Assembly (NCBI GenBank): GCA_965242505.1
Contig: OZ251449.1
Location: forward strand, 2,480,001-2,544,000
Reading direction: 5' to 3'
Length of the DNA: 64,000 nt
Origin: UBA2966 sp965242505
Lineage (GTDB): Bacteria; Pseudomonadota; Alphaproteobacteria; UBA2966
Part shown: positions 33,865-42,691 of the stretch, piece after piece
How the letters are laid out: the number at the start of each line of letters is the position of its first letter
How positions within the stretch are numbered: position 1 is the first letter of the stretch
Program-made: the position numbers and the translations under genes
Notes under the pieces: generated by a model
Databases searched by the model: none
The model's input: only the letters and a program-made list of their open reading frames with translations
What the model was told of the DNA's origin: nothing

Positions 33865-35226
33865 CTAATGCCGGGTCGTCCAGACGCGGCAGGCCGCGTC
33901 GATCCGCCGCAGGCTCTCCTCCAGGATCTCGTCGTCGTGGGCGAGCGAGAAGTAGCGCCGGTTGATGGGCAGGACGTAGATGCCCTGGCGGACGAGCTCC
34001 ATGTCGAATTCCTTGCTCGCCTTCAGGTCGCCGGCGGCGTCCATGTCCGCTTGGTTCCGCGGCGGGGCATCGCGGAACAGAACGTTCCAGTACGAGGCGA
34101 CTCCGTAGGAGAGGACCGGCATTTCGTGCCGGTCGAACACCTTCTGGGCTTCCCGGCGCATGTTCTCGGCCTGGCCGTTCAGCCGGTCGTAGGCGCCGGG
34201 CTTCCTGAGCTCCCGCAGACAGGCGAGGCCGGCGGCCGCGGCCAGCGGGTTGCCGCAATGGGTGCCGTTGACGAACACGTAGTCGCGCTCTCCGCGGCGG
34301 CGCGGATTCGCCTGATCGACGATCTCCGCCCGTCCGGCGACCGCGGACAGGGCCGCTCCGCCGCCGATGATCTTGCCGTATGCGGCGAGATCGGGCGTCA
34401 CTCCGTAATACTCCTGGCCGCCGCCGTAGGACATGCGGAAGCCCGAGACCACCTCGTCGAAGACGAGCAGGACGTCGAACTCGTCGCAGAGGCCGCGCAG
34501 ACCCTGATGGAAGTCGGGATGCGGCGGGATGTTGCGCTGCACGGGCTCGGTGGTGACGGCCGCGATCTCGCCCGCGTGTTCCTCCATGATCTTGCGCACC
34601 GCCTCGAGATCGTTGAACGGCGCGACGAGGACCGTGTCCTGGACGGCCCGCGGGATGCCGGCGCCGTCGGCGACGCCGCGGGGGAAGTTGGCGACGTGGG
34701 GCGCGCCGGTGGTCCCGCCGCCGAACGTGCTGATCGCCGAATAGTCGTGCGCCCCGTGGTAGGCGCCTTCGAACTTCATGACCTTGTCGCGGCCCGTGAA
34801 GGAGCGCGCGAGCCGTAACGCATAGGCGTTCGCCTCGGAACCCGTGGAGCCGAACACCACCATCTCGGCGCAGGGAATGGCGTCGACGAGCTCCCTGGCG
34901 AGTTCGATCGCCGGGACGTTGAGGTTGCCGAAGTGGAGGTGGCCCCGCGCGATCTGGTCGCTCATCGCGTCGGCGATCGCCGGGTGGGCATGTCCCAGAA
35001 TGTTGACGGACGCCGCCATCGAATAATCGATGTACCACCTGCCGTCGACGGCCTGGAGTTTGGCGCCTTCCCCTTTGCGCACGACGAAGCGGATGTCGTC
35101 CGGGTTGGAGTAGACGGCGAGGCCCGCGCCGGGCAGCACCCGCTCGGCGATCTCGTAGTATTCTTCCATGGCGCGCGCGCCGGTGCGGTCTTCGGTTTGC
35201 GCGGCGGTCGCCTCGGACTGGCTCAT
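33865..35226 (-). CDS. Class III aminotransferase, glutamate-1-semialdehyde aminomutase-like
   Basis: A 453-residue PLP enzyme. GSTGSEANAYALRLAR (126-141), YHGAHDYS, cofactor D257 in LLVFDEVVSGFR and Schiff-base K285 in LAAYGKIIGGGAALSAVAG match the HemL-like branch of class III aminotransferases. The GTHCGNPLAAAAGLA segment is typical of it. It is longer than HemL and carries an N-terminal extension, so it is probably an amino-acid-acting relative and not the heme-pathway enzyme. Adjacent to pyrF (12 bases). The start is MSQSEATAAQ. Confidence 0.9.
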   Translation of the reverse strand: MSQSEATAAQTEDRTGARAMEEYYEIAERVLPGAGLAVYSNPDDIRFVVRKGEGAKLQAVDGRWYIDYSMAASVNILGHAHPAIADAMSDQIARGHLHFGNLNVPAIELARELVDAIPCAEMVVFGSTGSEANAYALRLARSFTGRDKVMKFEGAYHGAHDYSAISTFGGGTTGAPHVANFPRGVADGAGIPRAVQDTVLVAPFNDLEAVRKIMEEHAGEIAAVTTEPVQRNIPPHPDFHQGLRGLCDEFDVLLVFDEVVSGFRMSYGGGQEYYGVTPDLAAYGKIIGGGAALSAVAGRAEIVDQANPRRRGERDYVFVNGTHCGNPLAAAAGLACLRELRKPGAYDRLNGQAENMRREAQKVFDRHEMPVLSYGVASYWNVLFRDAPPRNQADMDAAGDLKASKEFDMELVRQGIYVLPINRRYFSLAHDDEILEESLRRIDAACRVWTTRH

Positions 35227-35296
35227 GCGTCGGTTCCTTCCCCTCGATTCTTGCGCCGCCGGCCACCATATTCCTTTATGTGGGGAGGAACGGTAG

Positions 35297-35551
35297 ATGA
35301 AACGGACAGTCTCCGGCAAGAATCACCGCATAGGTATCACGCTGGCGCAGCTCTTCAAGACGTTCAGGCGCAAGGCCATGACGCGCCGCTGCAAGGGCTG
35401 CCGGAAGTGGTTCGGCGTCCGCGCCGGGACATGCATGGAGACTTCGCGGCTCGGATTGCAGGCCCGGGTGACCGCGGTCCACCTGCTGAACGCCGGACTC
35501 GGGGGCCAAGCGTCCATGAAGCGGCTCCGGCGCAGGGAGTTGGCGGCGTGA
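35297..35551 (+). CDS. Small zinc-ribbon-like protein derived from an IS1595/ISXO2 transposase N-terminus
   Basis: An 84-residue protein. RIGITLAQLFKTF matches the start of ISXO2-type transposases, and RRCKGCRKWFGVRAGTCMET plus LLNAGLGGQASMKRLRR match their zinc-ribbon and following helix. The piece between, with the first CxxC, is missing, so only the second half of the ribbon remains. The DDE catalytic domain is absent. Its stop overlaps the methyltransferase start by GTGA, so the fragment is kept in a translated, coupled pair. It may be a decayed transposase or a reused DNA-binding part. Confidence 0.6.
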   Translation: MKRTVSGKNHRIGITLAQLFKTFRRKAMTRRCKGCRKWFGVRAGTCMETSRLGLQARVTAVHLLNAGLGGQASMKRLRRRELAA

Positions 35552-36249
35552 CCGACGTTCAGCCCCGTGTCGGCGCGCCGCGGGCCGAGGCGCCATCGGA
35601 AACGCCGGAGCCTCGATACGCCGCGCTCAGCAGCGTATGGGAGGGGAACGACGCGGACCTTCTGGAAGAGATGTTCGCGTTCTATCCGTCGATCCCGGTG
35701 GAGCCGATCCTGGACGCGACGTTCAACCATGGCCGGTTCTGGAAGGGATCGAGCCGCCGGGTCGTCTCCATGGATATCGACCCGAAGTACAGGCCGATGA
35801 TCGTTGGCGACAACCGGACCATGGAAGGCGTGCGGGATTCGTCGTTCGGGACCGTGGTCTACGATCCGCCGCACGTCGGGCCGCAGGGACGCGACAAGAG
35901 CCGCAAGCGGTTCGACGAGGATTTCGGCGCGACCGCCGAATGCGGGAAGGATCAGGGGTGGAGCCTGAGCTACCTGTACCCGCCGTTTCTCGAACAGGCG
36001 AAGCGGGTCCTCAAGCCGCGCGGCCTGCTGCTGGCGAAGATCACGGACATGGTGAACTGCCACCGCTCGAAATGGCCGCATTGCGACTTCATGCGCATGG
36101 CCGACGAGGCCGGGTTCACGGTGTGCGACCTGATCGTGAAGGTGCGCGACGGGCCGATGAGATCGAACAAGTGGAAGACCGCGCACCATGCGCGGAAGCG
36201 GCATTGCTTCTGGATCGTCTGCCGGAACGGAACGAGCTGCGAGCGATAA
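35548..36249 (+). CDS. DNA methyltransferase-like protein
   Basis: A 233-residue protein starting with GTG. The motif I-like SAM loop is DATFNHGRFWKG (56-67), followed by VSMDIDPKYRP and the catalytic YDPPHVG (105-111), a DPPY-type motif with His in the last place, and PRGLLLAKITDM. The order (motif I before motif IV) and size fit small phage-type N6-adenine or N4-cytosine methyltransferases. A C-terminal basic and Cys-containing tail follows. No restriction enzyme is adjacent, so it may be an orphan. Coupled to the zinc-ribbon fragment. Confidence 0.75.
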   Translation: MTDVQPRVGAPRAEAPSETPEPRYAALSSVWEGNDADLLEEMFAFYPSIPVEPILDATFNHGRFWKGSSRRVVSMDIDPKYRPMIVGDNRTMEGVRDSSFGTVVYDPPHVGPQGRDKSRKRFDEDFGATAECGKDQGWSLSYLYPPFLEQAKRVLKPRGLLLAKITDMVNCHRSKWPHCDFMRMADEAGFTVCDLIVKVRDGPMRSNKWKTAHHARKRHCFWIVCRNGTSCER

Positions 36250-36424
36250 GCCCGTGAGGGCCTGCGGCCCGCTCGGCGCTGCGGGACCGCGGTCCACCCC
36301 CCTCCCGACCTCCCCCCTGTCAGGGGGGAGGAGTGTGGATGGCGCGGTCTGTCCCCCTTCTTACCCCCCCTTGCAGGGGGAGGGTCGGGGTGGGGGTCGC
36401 GCCAGGGGGATACGAGGAATGCGG
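36250..36424 (+). repeat. Intergenic repeat A, copy 6
   Basis: GCGGGACCGCGGTCCACCCC, then the first palindrome block (about 36314-36336), the second block CCTTGCAGGGGGAGGGTCGG with GGTGGGGGTCGCGCC, and the terminus GAGGAATGCGGG. It separates the methyltransferase from the convergent hyuA gene. Confidence 0.78.
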
Positions 36425-36456
36425 GTCGGGTATGTGATTCCCGTGACGGGGGCGGC

Positions 36457-38523
36457 TCAGGCTTGGTCCTCGTATCCGCAGACCAGGGCGCCCGAGTCAT
36501 GGAGGCGCGCGCGCCAGCCGGGCGGCGCGATCGACGTCCCTCCCGCCTCTTCGACGATTCCGGGACCCGTGAACCCGTATCCGGGCCGCATGCGCGCCCG
36601 GTCGTAGATCGGGCAGTCGACCCACTCTCCGTCGAACCAGACCCGGCGTTTGTCGAGCAGCGGGTCGCCGGAAGACTCGGGCTCGAAGCCGAGCTCGACC
36701 CTGTCGACCACGCCGACCGCCGTGAGGCGGATCGTGGTGATTTCGGCGTCGTTTTCCTTGTCGGCGTGGCCGAACGTTTGCTCGTGCCGCTCGTTGAACG
36801 CGCCGCGAAGCGGTTCGTTCGACGTCCAGTCCGGCCGCCAGGGGATGCGCAGGGTGAACGACTGGCCGACGTACCGCATGTCGCAGACGTATTCGAATTC
36901 CCGGCGGTCGGGGCCGAACCCGTCGCCGTCCAGTTCGCTCGCGCCGGTCTCGCGCAGCGCCTCGAATCGGTCCTGCAGATCCTTCGGATCGATTTCGCCC
37001 AGCCGGGCCTTGAAGGGGTCGGCGTAGTCGCGGCGCTGGTCGGCCAGAAGTTGGCCGAGCGCCGACAGATGGCCGGGGAAGCGAGGCACGATCACGTTGG
37101 CGATGCCGAGTTCCTCGGCGACGAGAAAGACGTGCATCGGACCGGCGCCGCCGAATCCGACCATGGTGAAGTCGCGGGGGTCGTAACCCCGGTGCACGGA
37201 AACCTCGCGTACGGCGCCCGCCATCTTCGCGACGGCGATTCGCAGGACCGAGTCGGCGAGCCTGACCGGATCGGCGTCCGCGGCTCCGAGCTTCTCCGCG
37301 AGGTCCCGGAAGGCCTTTTCCGCCAACTCGCGGGACAGCACGAGTCCGCCCGACAGCTTGCGCTCGGTCGGGAGCCGTCCCATCAACAGGTTGGCGTCCG
37401 AGATCGTGGGATCGACGCCGCCTCGCTGGTAGCAGGCCGGGCCGGGCATCGCGCCGGCGCTTCGGGGACCGACTTCGAGGGTGCCGTCCGGGCGCACCCA
37501 GATGATGCTGCCGCCGCCGGCGCCGATGGAATGGATGTCGAGTTGCGGCATCTGGAGCGGGTAGGCGTCGATCTGGTTGGCGTGGGAGATACGCGGGCTG
37601 AGATCGGAGACCAGCGCCACGTCGGTGCTGGTGCCTCCCATGTCGAAGGTGATGACGTCGCGCTGGCCGGCGAGCTCGGAGACCCGCACCGCGCCGCCGA
37701 CGCCGCCGACCGGCCCCGACAGGAACGTGTTGACCGCGAATTCGCGCGCCTTCTCGAGGGTCATGGCGCCGCCGTTGGACCCCATGATGTTGACCGGCGC
37801 CGAGACGCCGCGCCCTTCGAGCTCGTCGGCGAGGGTGTCGAGATAGCCGATGAAGTTCGGGGTCAGGTAGGCGTTCAGCACGGCGGTGGAAAAGCGCTCG
37901 AACTCGCCGCGCTCGCGCGCCACTCCCGAGGACGCGCAGACGTGCGCGCCGTTCATCAGCTTCGACAACGCCGCCGCCGCCGCCCGTTCGTTCTCCCCGT
38001 TGACGTAGGAGTTCAGGAAACAGACCGCGACCGCCTCGACGCCTTCGGCGTCGAATTTCTCGACGACCGCGGAGAAGTCGATGCCCGCGACCGGCCGCAG
38101 GATCTCGCCGTCGGCCGCGGTCCGCTCCGGAACCTCGAGGCGGATGTCGCGACTCACCAGCGGTGCGGGACGGACGAACTTGATGTCGAACAACCCGCCG
38201 ATCAGGCGCCGGCATTTGCCGATCTCCAGCACGTCGCGGAATCCCTCGGTGGTGACCAGCCCGGTCCTCGCGCCCTTGCGCTCGAGAAGCGCGTTCGTCG
38301 CGATGGTGGTGCCGTGCACGAACGCGGCGATGTCCCCGTACTCGATGCCGAGCGCTTCGAGCGCGTCCAGCACGCCGCGCCATTGTTCGCCGGGGAGGGA
38401 GGGCGCCTTGGCGGACAGGAACCGTTTCCCCGCGGGGTCGTAACAGAGAACGTCGGTGAAGGTTCCCCCGACGTCTATTCCGACGAGATAGTTTCGGGCG
38501 GTCACGGGATCCTTTCCGGCCAT
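36457..38523 (-). CDS. hyuA: Hydantoinase/oxoprolinase large subunit A (HyuA type)
   Basis: A 688-residue protein with the ASKHA-fold ATP-binding start LVGIDVGGTFTDVLCYD, then FVHGTTIATNALLERKGARTGL, FDMGGTSTDVALV, the IGAGGGSI loop and GPMHVFLVAEELGI, all typical of HyuA/5-oxoprolinase A. With HyuB it hydrolyses hydantoin-like or 5-oxoproline amides using ATP. The exact substrate is not known. It begins two bases after the hyuB stop, so the pair is surely one unit. Confidence 0.93.
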   Translation of the reverse strand: MAGKDPVTARNYLVGIDVGGTFTDVLCYDPAGKRFLSAKAPSLPGEQWRGVLDALEALGIEYGDIAAFVHGTTIATNALLERKGARTGLVTTEGFRDVLEIGKCRRLIGGLFDIKFVRPAPLVSRDIRLEVPERTAADGEILRPVAGIDFSAVVEKFDAEGVEAVAVCFLNSYVNGENERAAAAALSKLMNGAHVCASSGVARERGEFERFSTAVLNAYLTPNFIGYLDTLADELEGRGVSAPVNIMGSNGGAMTLEKAREFAVNTFLSGPVGGVGGAVRVSELAGQRDVITFDMGGTSTDVALVSDLSPRISHANQIDAYPLQMPQLDIHSIGAGGGSIIWVRPDGTLEVGPRSAGAMPGPACYQRGGVDPTISDANLLMGRLPTERKLSGGLVLSRELAEKAFRDLAEKLGAADADPVRLADSVLRIAVAKMAGAVREVSVHRGYDPRDFTMVGFGGAGPMHVFLVAEELGIANVIVPRFPGHLSALGQLLADQRRDYADPFKARLGEIDPKDLQDRFEALRETGASELDGDGFGPDRREFEYVCDMRYVGQSFTLRIPWRPDWTSNEPLRGAFNERHEQTFGHADKENDAEITTIRLTAVGVVDRVELGFEPESSGDPLLDKRRVWFDGEWVDCPIYDRARMRPGYGFTGPGIVEEAGGTSIAPPGWRARLHDSGALVCGYEDQA

Positions 38524-38525
38524 GC

Positions 38526-40544
38526 TCAGGCCAACGGTTCGCGGAGCGCGGGGCGGATCTCGGCCGAATCGCCCGCCGCCGCCGCGAGCAGGCGAAGCGT
38601 GTGCGGGCCCACGCGCATGGCCGCCGCGCCGTTCGAATCGTCGATCTCGACCCAGCCGCGCACCAGCGGCCCCGTTCCCGCGAACATCTCCACGAGATTG
38701 CCCTCGGACGCTCCGATCCGCTCGGCGATTCCGGAAGGTATCCGGAACGTGCGCCGGTCCCCCGCATAGTCGTCCTCGTTCGCCGCCTCCAGCGTCAGAC
38801 GAACACGGGCGTCCCGCAGTTCCCGGCGGCGGCGGTCCGTCGCCGCGTCGTCGACCGCGCCGCCGCCGTCCAGCGCGACGCCGTAGCGGATGTCGGCGAT
38901 GCGCGCCGTGACGTAGCCGAGGCGAACGTCGCGGGCCGCCCGCCGCGGGTCCCGGTCGAGGGGGTCGCCGTAGCCGCCGCCGCCCGCCGTTTCGTAACGT
39001 ACGACATCGCCTTCGCGCAGCGGGAAGCCGGAGACCTTCCCCGGAACGGGAGACGGCTGGACGATCTCCCCGTCGCGAATAACGACGAAGTTGTTGGCGG
39101 CTCCGTTCGCGGCGCCGTGAACGCCAACCGGTGGAATGACGCACTTGTCGGTCAGGACGGACAGGGCGCCCGACGGGCTCAACAGGCGCAGGTCCCGCCG
39201 CAGCCCGAGCCCGCCCCGGAACTCGCCGTCGCCGCAGGAACCGACGCGCAGTTCCGAACGCTCGACGCGCAGGGGGTACTGGCTCTCCACCACCTCGATG
39301 GCGTGAATCGAGTTGAAGTCGCCCTCGTTGTACTGGCGCACGCAGTTGTTGCCGTCGACGCCGTCCGAGGCGCCGGTTCCGCCGGACGGCCATTCGTAGA
39401 GGATGAAGATACCCTCCCGGTCGGGGCGCCGGCCCGTCGTATAGACGTGGTTCGCGCCGCCCTTGAGATCGCCGACCTTCATCTCCGGAACGGCCTGGCC
39501 GAGCGCCGTGGCCGCCAGGGTGTCCATGAGGGCCTTCACCTCGACCATGCCGCCGCAGGGCGCGGGGCGCCGGGCGTTCACGATGGTTCCTTCCGGCGCG
39601 ATGATGGTGATCGGCTCGAACGAGCCGTGATTGATCGGCGTGTGGGGGTCCAGAAACGCTTTCGTGATGGCGCCGAGCGACGTCAGCGCCATCGACGGGC
39701 CGACGTTGGTCGGCCCCGCGGCCTGTGCGGACGTGCCGGAGAAATCGGCGGTCATCCGGTCGCCCTCGATCGTCAGCTTGAGGCGGCCCGCCAGGGGCTC
39801 GGGACTCACGCCGTCCGATTCGATGTAGCCTTCCGCGTGGTAATCGCCGTCTTCGAGTTCCCGGATGCGACGCCGCATGACGTCTTCGGAGCGCTGGAGA
39901 ATCTCCTCGATGGCGGCGAGCAGGTCGTCCGGCCCGAAACGCTCGAGGAGGCGCCGGACGTGCGCCTCGGCCTTGCGGCCTGCGCCGTGCATGGCGTTGA
40001 AGTCGCCCATGCGCTCGGCCGGCAGGCGCATGTTCTCGATCAGCAGGCGAAGGAACGTCTCGTTCATCGCGCCTTTCTCGCAGATGCGCGTCGGCGCGAT
40101 GCGCATTCCCTCCTGATAGATCTCCGTGGCCTGGCCCGACAGCGACCCCGCGGTCATGCCGCCGACGTCGGCCCAGTGATAGCGAACGGCCGCGAAGAGG
40201 ACGAGTTTTCCGCCGCTGAAGACGGGATGCAGCATCAGGATGTCGTTGAGATGGGTGCCGCCCGTGTAGGGGTCGTTGTGAAGGAATACGTCGCCCTCGT
40301 GGATGTCGTCCCTGAAGGTTTCGATGACGACCCGCGCCGAATAGGGCACGGCGATGATGTGGATGGGCGTGTCGCCCTCCGATTGCGCGACGTGGCGGCC
40401 GTCGGCCGTCAACAGGGCGCAGGAGAAGTCGTGGCCCTCGTAGATGACGGAGGAATACGACGAGCGGATCACGTTGGCGCGCATCTCGTGCACCACCGCG
40501 ATCAGGGCCTCGCGTATCAGTTCCAGAAGACCGAGCTGGTCCAT
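38526..40544 (-). CDS. hyuB: Hydantoinase subunit B (HyuB type)
   Basis: A 672-residue protein. The family start MDQLGLLELIREALIAVVHEM is followed by SSYSSVIYEGHDFSCALLTADG, HNDPYTGGTHLNDI, HWADVGGMTAGS and, in the C-terminal half, GGGGYGDPLDRDP. This is the HyuB/oxoprolinase B order. The C-terminal ~100 residues (dehydration of charge, with YVTARIADIRYGVALDGGG) form an extension seen in bacterial members. A ribosome site GGGAGCGGG precedes the ATG; repeat A lies upstream. Confidence 0.93.
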   Translation of the reverse strand: MDQLGLLELIREALIAVVHEMRANVIRSSYSSVIYEGHDFSCALLTADGRHVAQSEGDTPIHIIAVPYSARVVIETFRDDIHEGDVFLHNDPYTGGTHLNDILMLHPVFSGGKLVLFAAVRYHWADVGGMTAGSLSGQATEIYQEGMRIAPTRICEKGAMNETFLRLLIENMRLPAERMGDFNAMHGAGRKAEAHVRRLLERFGPDDLLAAIEEILQRSEDVMRRRIRELEDGDYHAEGYIESDGVSPEPLAGRLKLTIEGDRMTADFSGTSAQAAGPTNVGPSMALTSLGAITKAFLDPHTPINHGSFEPITIIAPEGTIVNARRPAPCGGMVEVKALMDTLAATALGQAVPEMKVGDLKGGANHVYTTGRRPDREGIFILYEWPSGGTGASDGVDGNNCVRQYNEGDFNSIHAIEVVESQYPLRVERSELRVGSCGDGEFRGGLGLRRDLRLLSPSGALSVLTDKCVIPPVGVHGAANGAANNFVVIRDGEIVQPSPVPGKVSGFPLREGDVVRYETAGGGGYGDPLDRDPRRAARDVRLGYVTARIADIRYGVALDGGGAVDDAATDRRRRELRDARVRLTLEAANEDDYAGDRRTFRIPSGIAERIGASEGNLVEMFAGTGPLVRGWVEIDDSNGAAAMRVGPHTLRLLAAAAGDSAEIRPALREPLA

Positions 40545-40663
40545 TTCCCGCTCCCGTGGTCCGGGACGTTCCCCGGAATCCGGCGCGAAGGATACTGCAA
40601 ACGCGCCGGTCCGCGCCAAGCCCGATGCCGGCGGCGCCCTTTCGGCCCTCTTCGGATCGTCAT

Positions 40664-40854
40664 CCCCCCCTCCCGACCTCCCCCCTGTCAGGGGGGAGGA
40701 GCGCCAACGGCCCCTCCGTCCCCCTTGTTCTCCCTCCCCCTTGCAGGGGGAGGGTCGGGGTGGGGGTCGCGCCAAGGGGAGGAGCATCAACGGACCCTGC
40801 GGCGCCCCCGTCACTGGACGGGCCTTGCGGACAAGCGGTTATGAGAAATGTGGG
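40664..40854 (+). repeat. Intergenic repeat A, copy 7
   Basis: Contains the CCCCCCTCCCGACCTCCCCC start block, both hairpins, GGTGGGGGTCGCGCC, AACGGACCCTGCGGCGCCCC and the clean right terminus ATGAGAAATGTGGG (40841-40854), which is the reverse complement of the left end of copy 8. Downstream, 40855-41145 shows only faint coding character and no recognisable gene. Confidence 0.8.
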
Positions 40855-41145
40855 CTAACGGGCCGCGCCGCTCGACCGCTTGGACCGTCCCGGTCATTTC
40901 CGGGCGTTCTTTCCGACCAGCGCCACAAGCCTTGTGGCCGGCATTCCGAACGCCCCATGGAAAACCAACAGAGACCGTCAGGATCCGTTGCCGGGACCGT
41001 GCAACGAGAAGTCGATCGAGGCCGCCGCGGCGACGCTCGCCGGGGCGATCAAGGATATGGCGCTCGCCGCGTACGGGCGCGCGACCCACATGCAGCGCAG
41101 GCCGGACGGTTGCGCGCGGACCCACGACAACCTACCCTTGGCGGC

Positions 41146-41379
41146 ATGGTAGCGATCACGTTCGACACGCTCGCCTACGCGCACCGGCTCAAGGCGGCCG
41201 GCGTGACCGATCTCAAGACCGGGATCGCCCGCGGCACTGGCGGACTACGAAACGGAGCCGAAGGCATGGGACGCAGGCGATCCGGCGTCGGTGCTGGCCG
41301 AGTGCGCTCCGCGGCGGACGCCGGCAGCCTCAGCCGGCGTGACACTGACTTGACGCAGGCGATGGACGGGCTGCGGTAA
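41146..41379 (+). pseudogene. Fragment resembling the start of a DUF1640-type coiled-coil protein
   Basis: MVAITFDTLAYAHRLKAAGV is close to the conserved opening of DUF1640 proteins (MAAITFDTLKYVERLEAGGF type). After residue 20 the homology stops and the frame changes character. A better coding signal continues in another frame with LADYETEPKAWDAGDPASVL. I read it as a truncated and frameshifted remnant, 77 codons in this frame. It sits in a decayed accessory patch. Confidence 0.4.
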
Positions 41380-41420
41380 GCTAAAGCCATATCACAGGAA
41401 CTCACTTCGGAGATTGATCT

Positions 41421-41905
41421 ATGAGTAAGAGAGTAATGGCGACAGTTATTGTCGTTTTTCCCTGGTTGGTTGCGCGGCCCTAGATCGCGCGGAATGTGAG
41501 CTGTCCGTCAGTGCTCATCATATACTAACGCTTGTGGATCGCGCTGATCGCGAGGCAAGAGCTGCCCTTCTCCACACAGGTGATAGCAGCGTCAAGGAAA
41601 CCCTAGCGGCTTGGAATCGTGTCCGATCAGTCAGCAACGGTGCGCTTCTGTCTGCGCACAACGCCGGATATCACATACTCAATGACGCCGGAAAAACGCT
41701 CTACCTCGACTTGCTTGCTCTGAATGAGGCTGCGGCCGATGGATATCAAGCTGTCACGGACGCTCTTTCTCGTGACCGAGATGCGGTCTTGATCGATCGA
41801 GCCGAAACAGCTAAGAACGCTGTAGTCTGGGCTACTGGGGTCGCCCTCAAATCCGCTCGCCGCGCGGTTGCCATGTACTCGCGGTCAAGGTGCCAAGGCC
41901 AGTGA
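41421..41905 (+). pseudogene. Frameshifted small lipoprotein
   Basis: The start MSKRVMATVIVVF has a GGAG site ten bases upstream. After a run of five T (about 41454-41458) the frame closes at a TAG, but the neighbouring frame continues SLVGCAALDRAECELSVSAH and then 123 more residues (DRADREARAALLHTGDSSVK ...). One extra T would join them into a lipoprotein of about 161 residues with a clean LVGC lipobox. It may be a true frameshift or a homopolymer error. AT content is higher than in the neighbours. The mature part is unrecognised and Ala-rich helical. Confidence 0.6.
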
Positions 41906-41991
41906 AGGATAACATTCCATAAGGCGGTACCCGAAGTGTAACGACGCGCCGAACGGTAATTACCCGCTCGCACCATATTAGGAGAGAAGAA

Positions 41992-42165
41992 ATGCAGAGA
42001 ATCAGCCGACCATGCCTGAAGCAGGTTAGGGACGCCCTTGAGATGTATGAGGAAGAGGTCGAGGCCACGGAGCTGATGCCATCCACCAAGCAAACTTATC
42101 TACAACACGCCAAAAATTTCGTTCGCTGGTTAGAGGATGACTTTGAGCCGGGTGCGAACGTGTGA
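41992..42165 (+). CDS. 57-residue protein resembling a recombinase SAM-like N-domain
   Basis: MQRISRPCLKQVRDALEMYE continues to STKQTYLQHAKNFVRWLEDD and ends NV-stop. The TYLQHAKNFVRWL pattern resembles the core-binding (SAM-like) helices of tyrosine recombinases, here without a catalytic domain. A strong AGGAGAGAAG ribosome site lies just before the ATG, which supports translation. It is followed at once by repeat B. Function unknown. Confidence 0.6.
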   Translation: MQRISRPCLKQVRDALEMYEEEVEATELMPSTKQTYLQHAKNFVRWLEDDFEPGANV

Positions 42166-42173
42166 TAATGTCC

Positions 42174-42378
42174 TGGTTCAGACATATGCGAGATACGGTC
42201 CATCGGACCGGTCGGTACCCGGCCTCGCCATGGCCGGAAGCCTGCTTACGGTCATGGCTGCCTCCGGAGCCGCTGGGAGCGGCGGGTCACCCGAAGGGCC
42301 GGAGCGCAGCGGAGGAGCCGCGAAGCGGCTTGACGCGCCGTTCCCAGCGGCCCATGCGGCGTCTCATAATGTATTGAA
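42174..42378 (+). repeat. Repeat B, copy 2 (full length)
   Basis: A 205-base element from TGGTTCAGACATATG to ATAATGTATTGAAC. The two ends form imperfect inverted repeats. It shares long blocks with the reverse complement of 29722-29893 (for example ACCGGTCGGTA, CGCCATGGCCG, GGCTTGACGCG, GGCGTCTCAT). No gene inside. Confidence 0.75.
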
Positions 42379-42439
42379 CGAGGATAGTGATGCATGATGC
42401 GATAGTATCATGGGCATTGCCGCTGGTTTGGAGTCCGCG

Positions 42440-42691
42440 ATGCGCACCACCCTCAACATCGACGATGACCTGCTCATCGCCGTCAAGGACGTCGCGATGC
42501 GCGAGGCGAAATCCACCGGCGCGGTGGTGTCGAACCTGTTGCGGCAAGCGCTGACGCACCGCGCACGGGACAGCTCGGGAGACCGCCCGGAAGCGCCCGC
42601 CGCCGTATTCGGGTTTCGCTCGTTCCCCAAACGTGGCGGGGTCGTCACCAACGAGCTGATTGACCGGCTGCGCGAAGAGACCGGCGGCTGA
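42440..42691 (+). CDS. vapB: VapB-type ribbon-helix-helix antitoxin
   Basis: An 83-residue protein MRTTLNIDDDLLIAVKDVAM ... with a ribbon-helix-helix N-domain and an acidic/Arg-rich C-terminal tail (FGFRSFPKRGGVVTNELIDRL) typical of toxin-binding VapB. It represses its own operon and blocks the VapC nuclease. The start at 42440 gives the canonical N-terminus; a longer frame reaches 42410. Its stop overlaps the vapC remnant start by ATGA. Confidence 0.85.
   Translation: MRTTLNIDDDLLIAVKDVAMREAKSTGAVVSNLLRQALTHRARDSSGDRPEAPAAVFGFRSFPKRGGVVTNELIDRLREETGG

Noticed and set aside
34933..35547. Long upstream extension of the DNA methyltransferase frame
   Set aside because: It runs through the zinc-ribbon gene in another frame and opposite the aminotransferase; the GTG at 35548 overlapping the previous stop is the sensible start.
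36463..38769. Plus-strand long frame opposite hyuA
   Set aside because: Shadow of a clear HyuA enzyme; composition typical of antisense frames in GC-rich genes.
40855..41145. Possible small genes after hyuB
   Set aside because: Several short frames exist on both strands, but none has a ribosome site, recognisable motif or consistent composition; left as decayed sequence.
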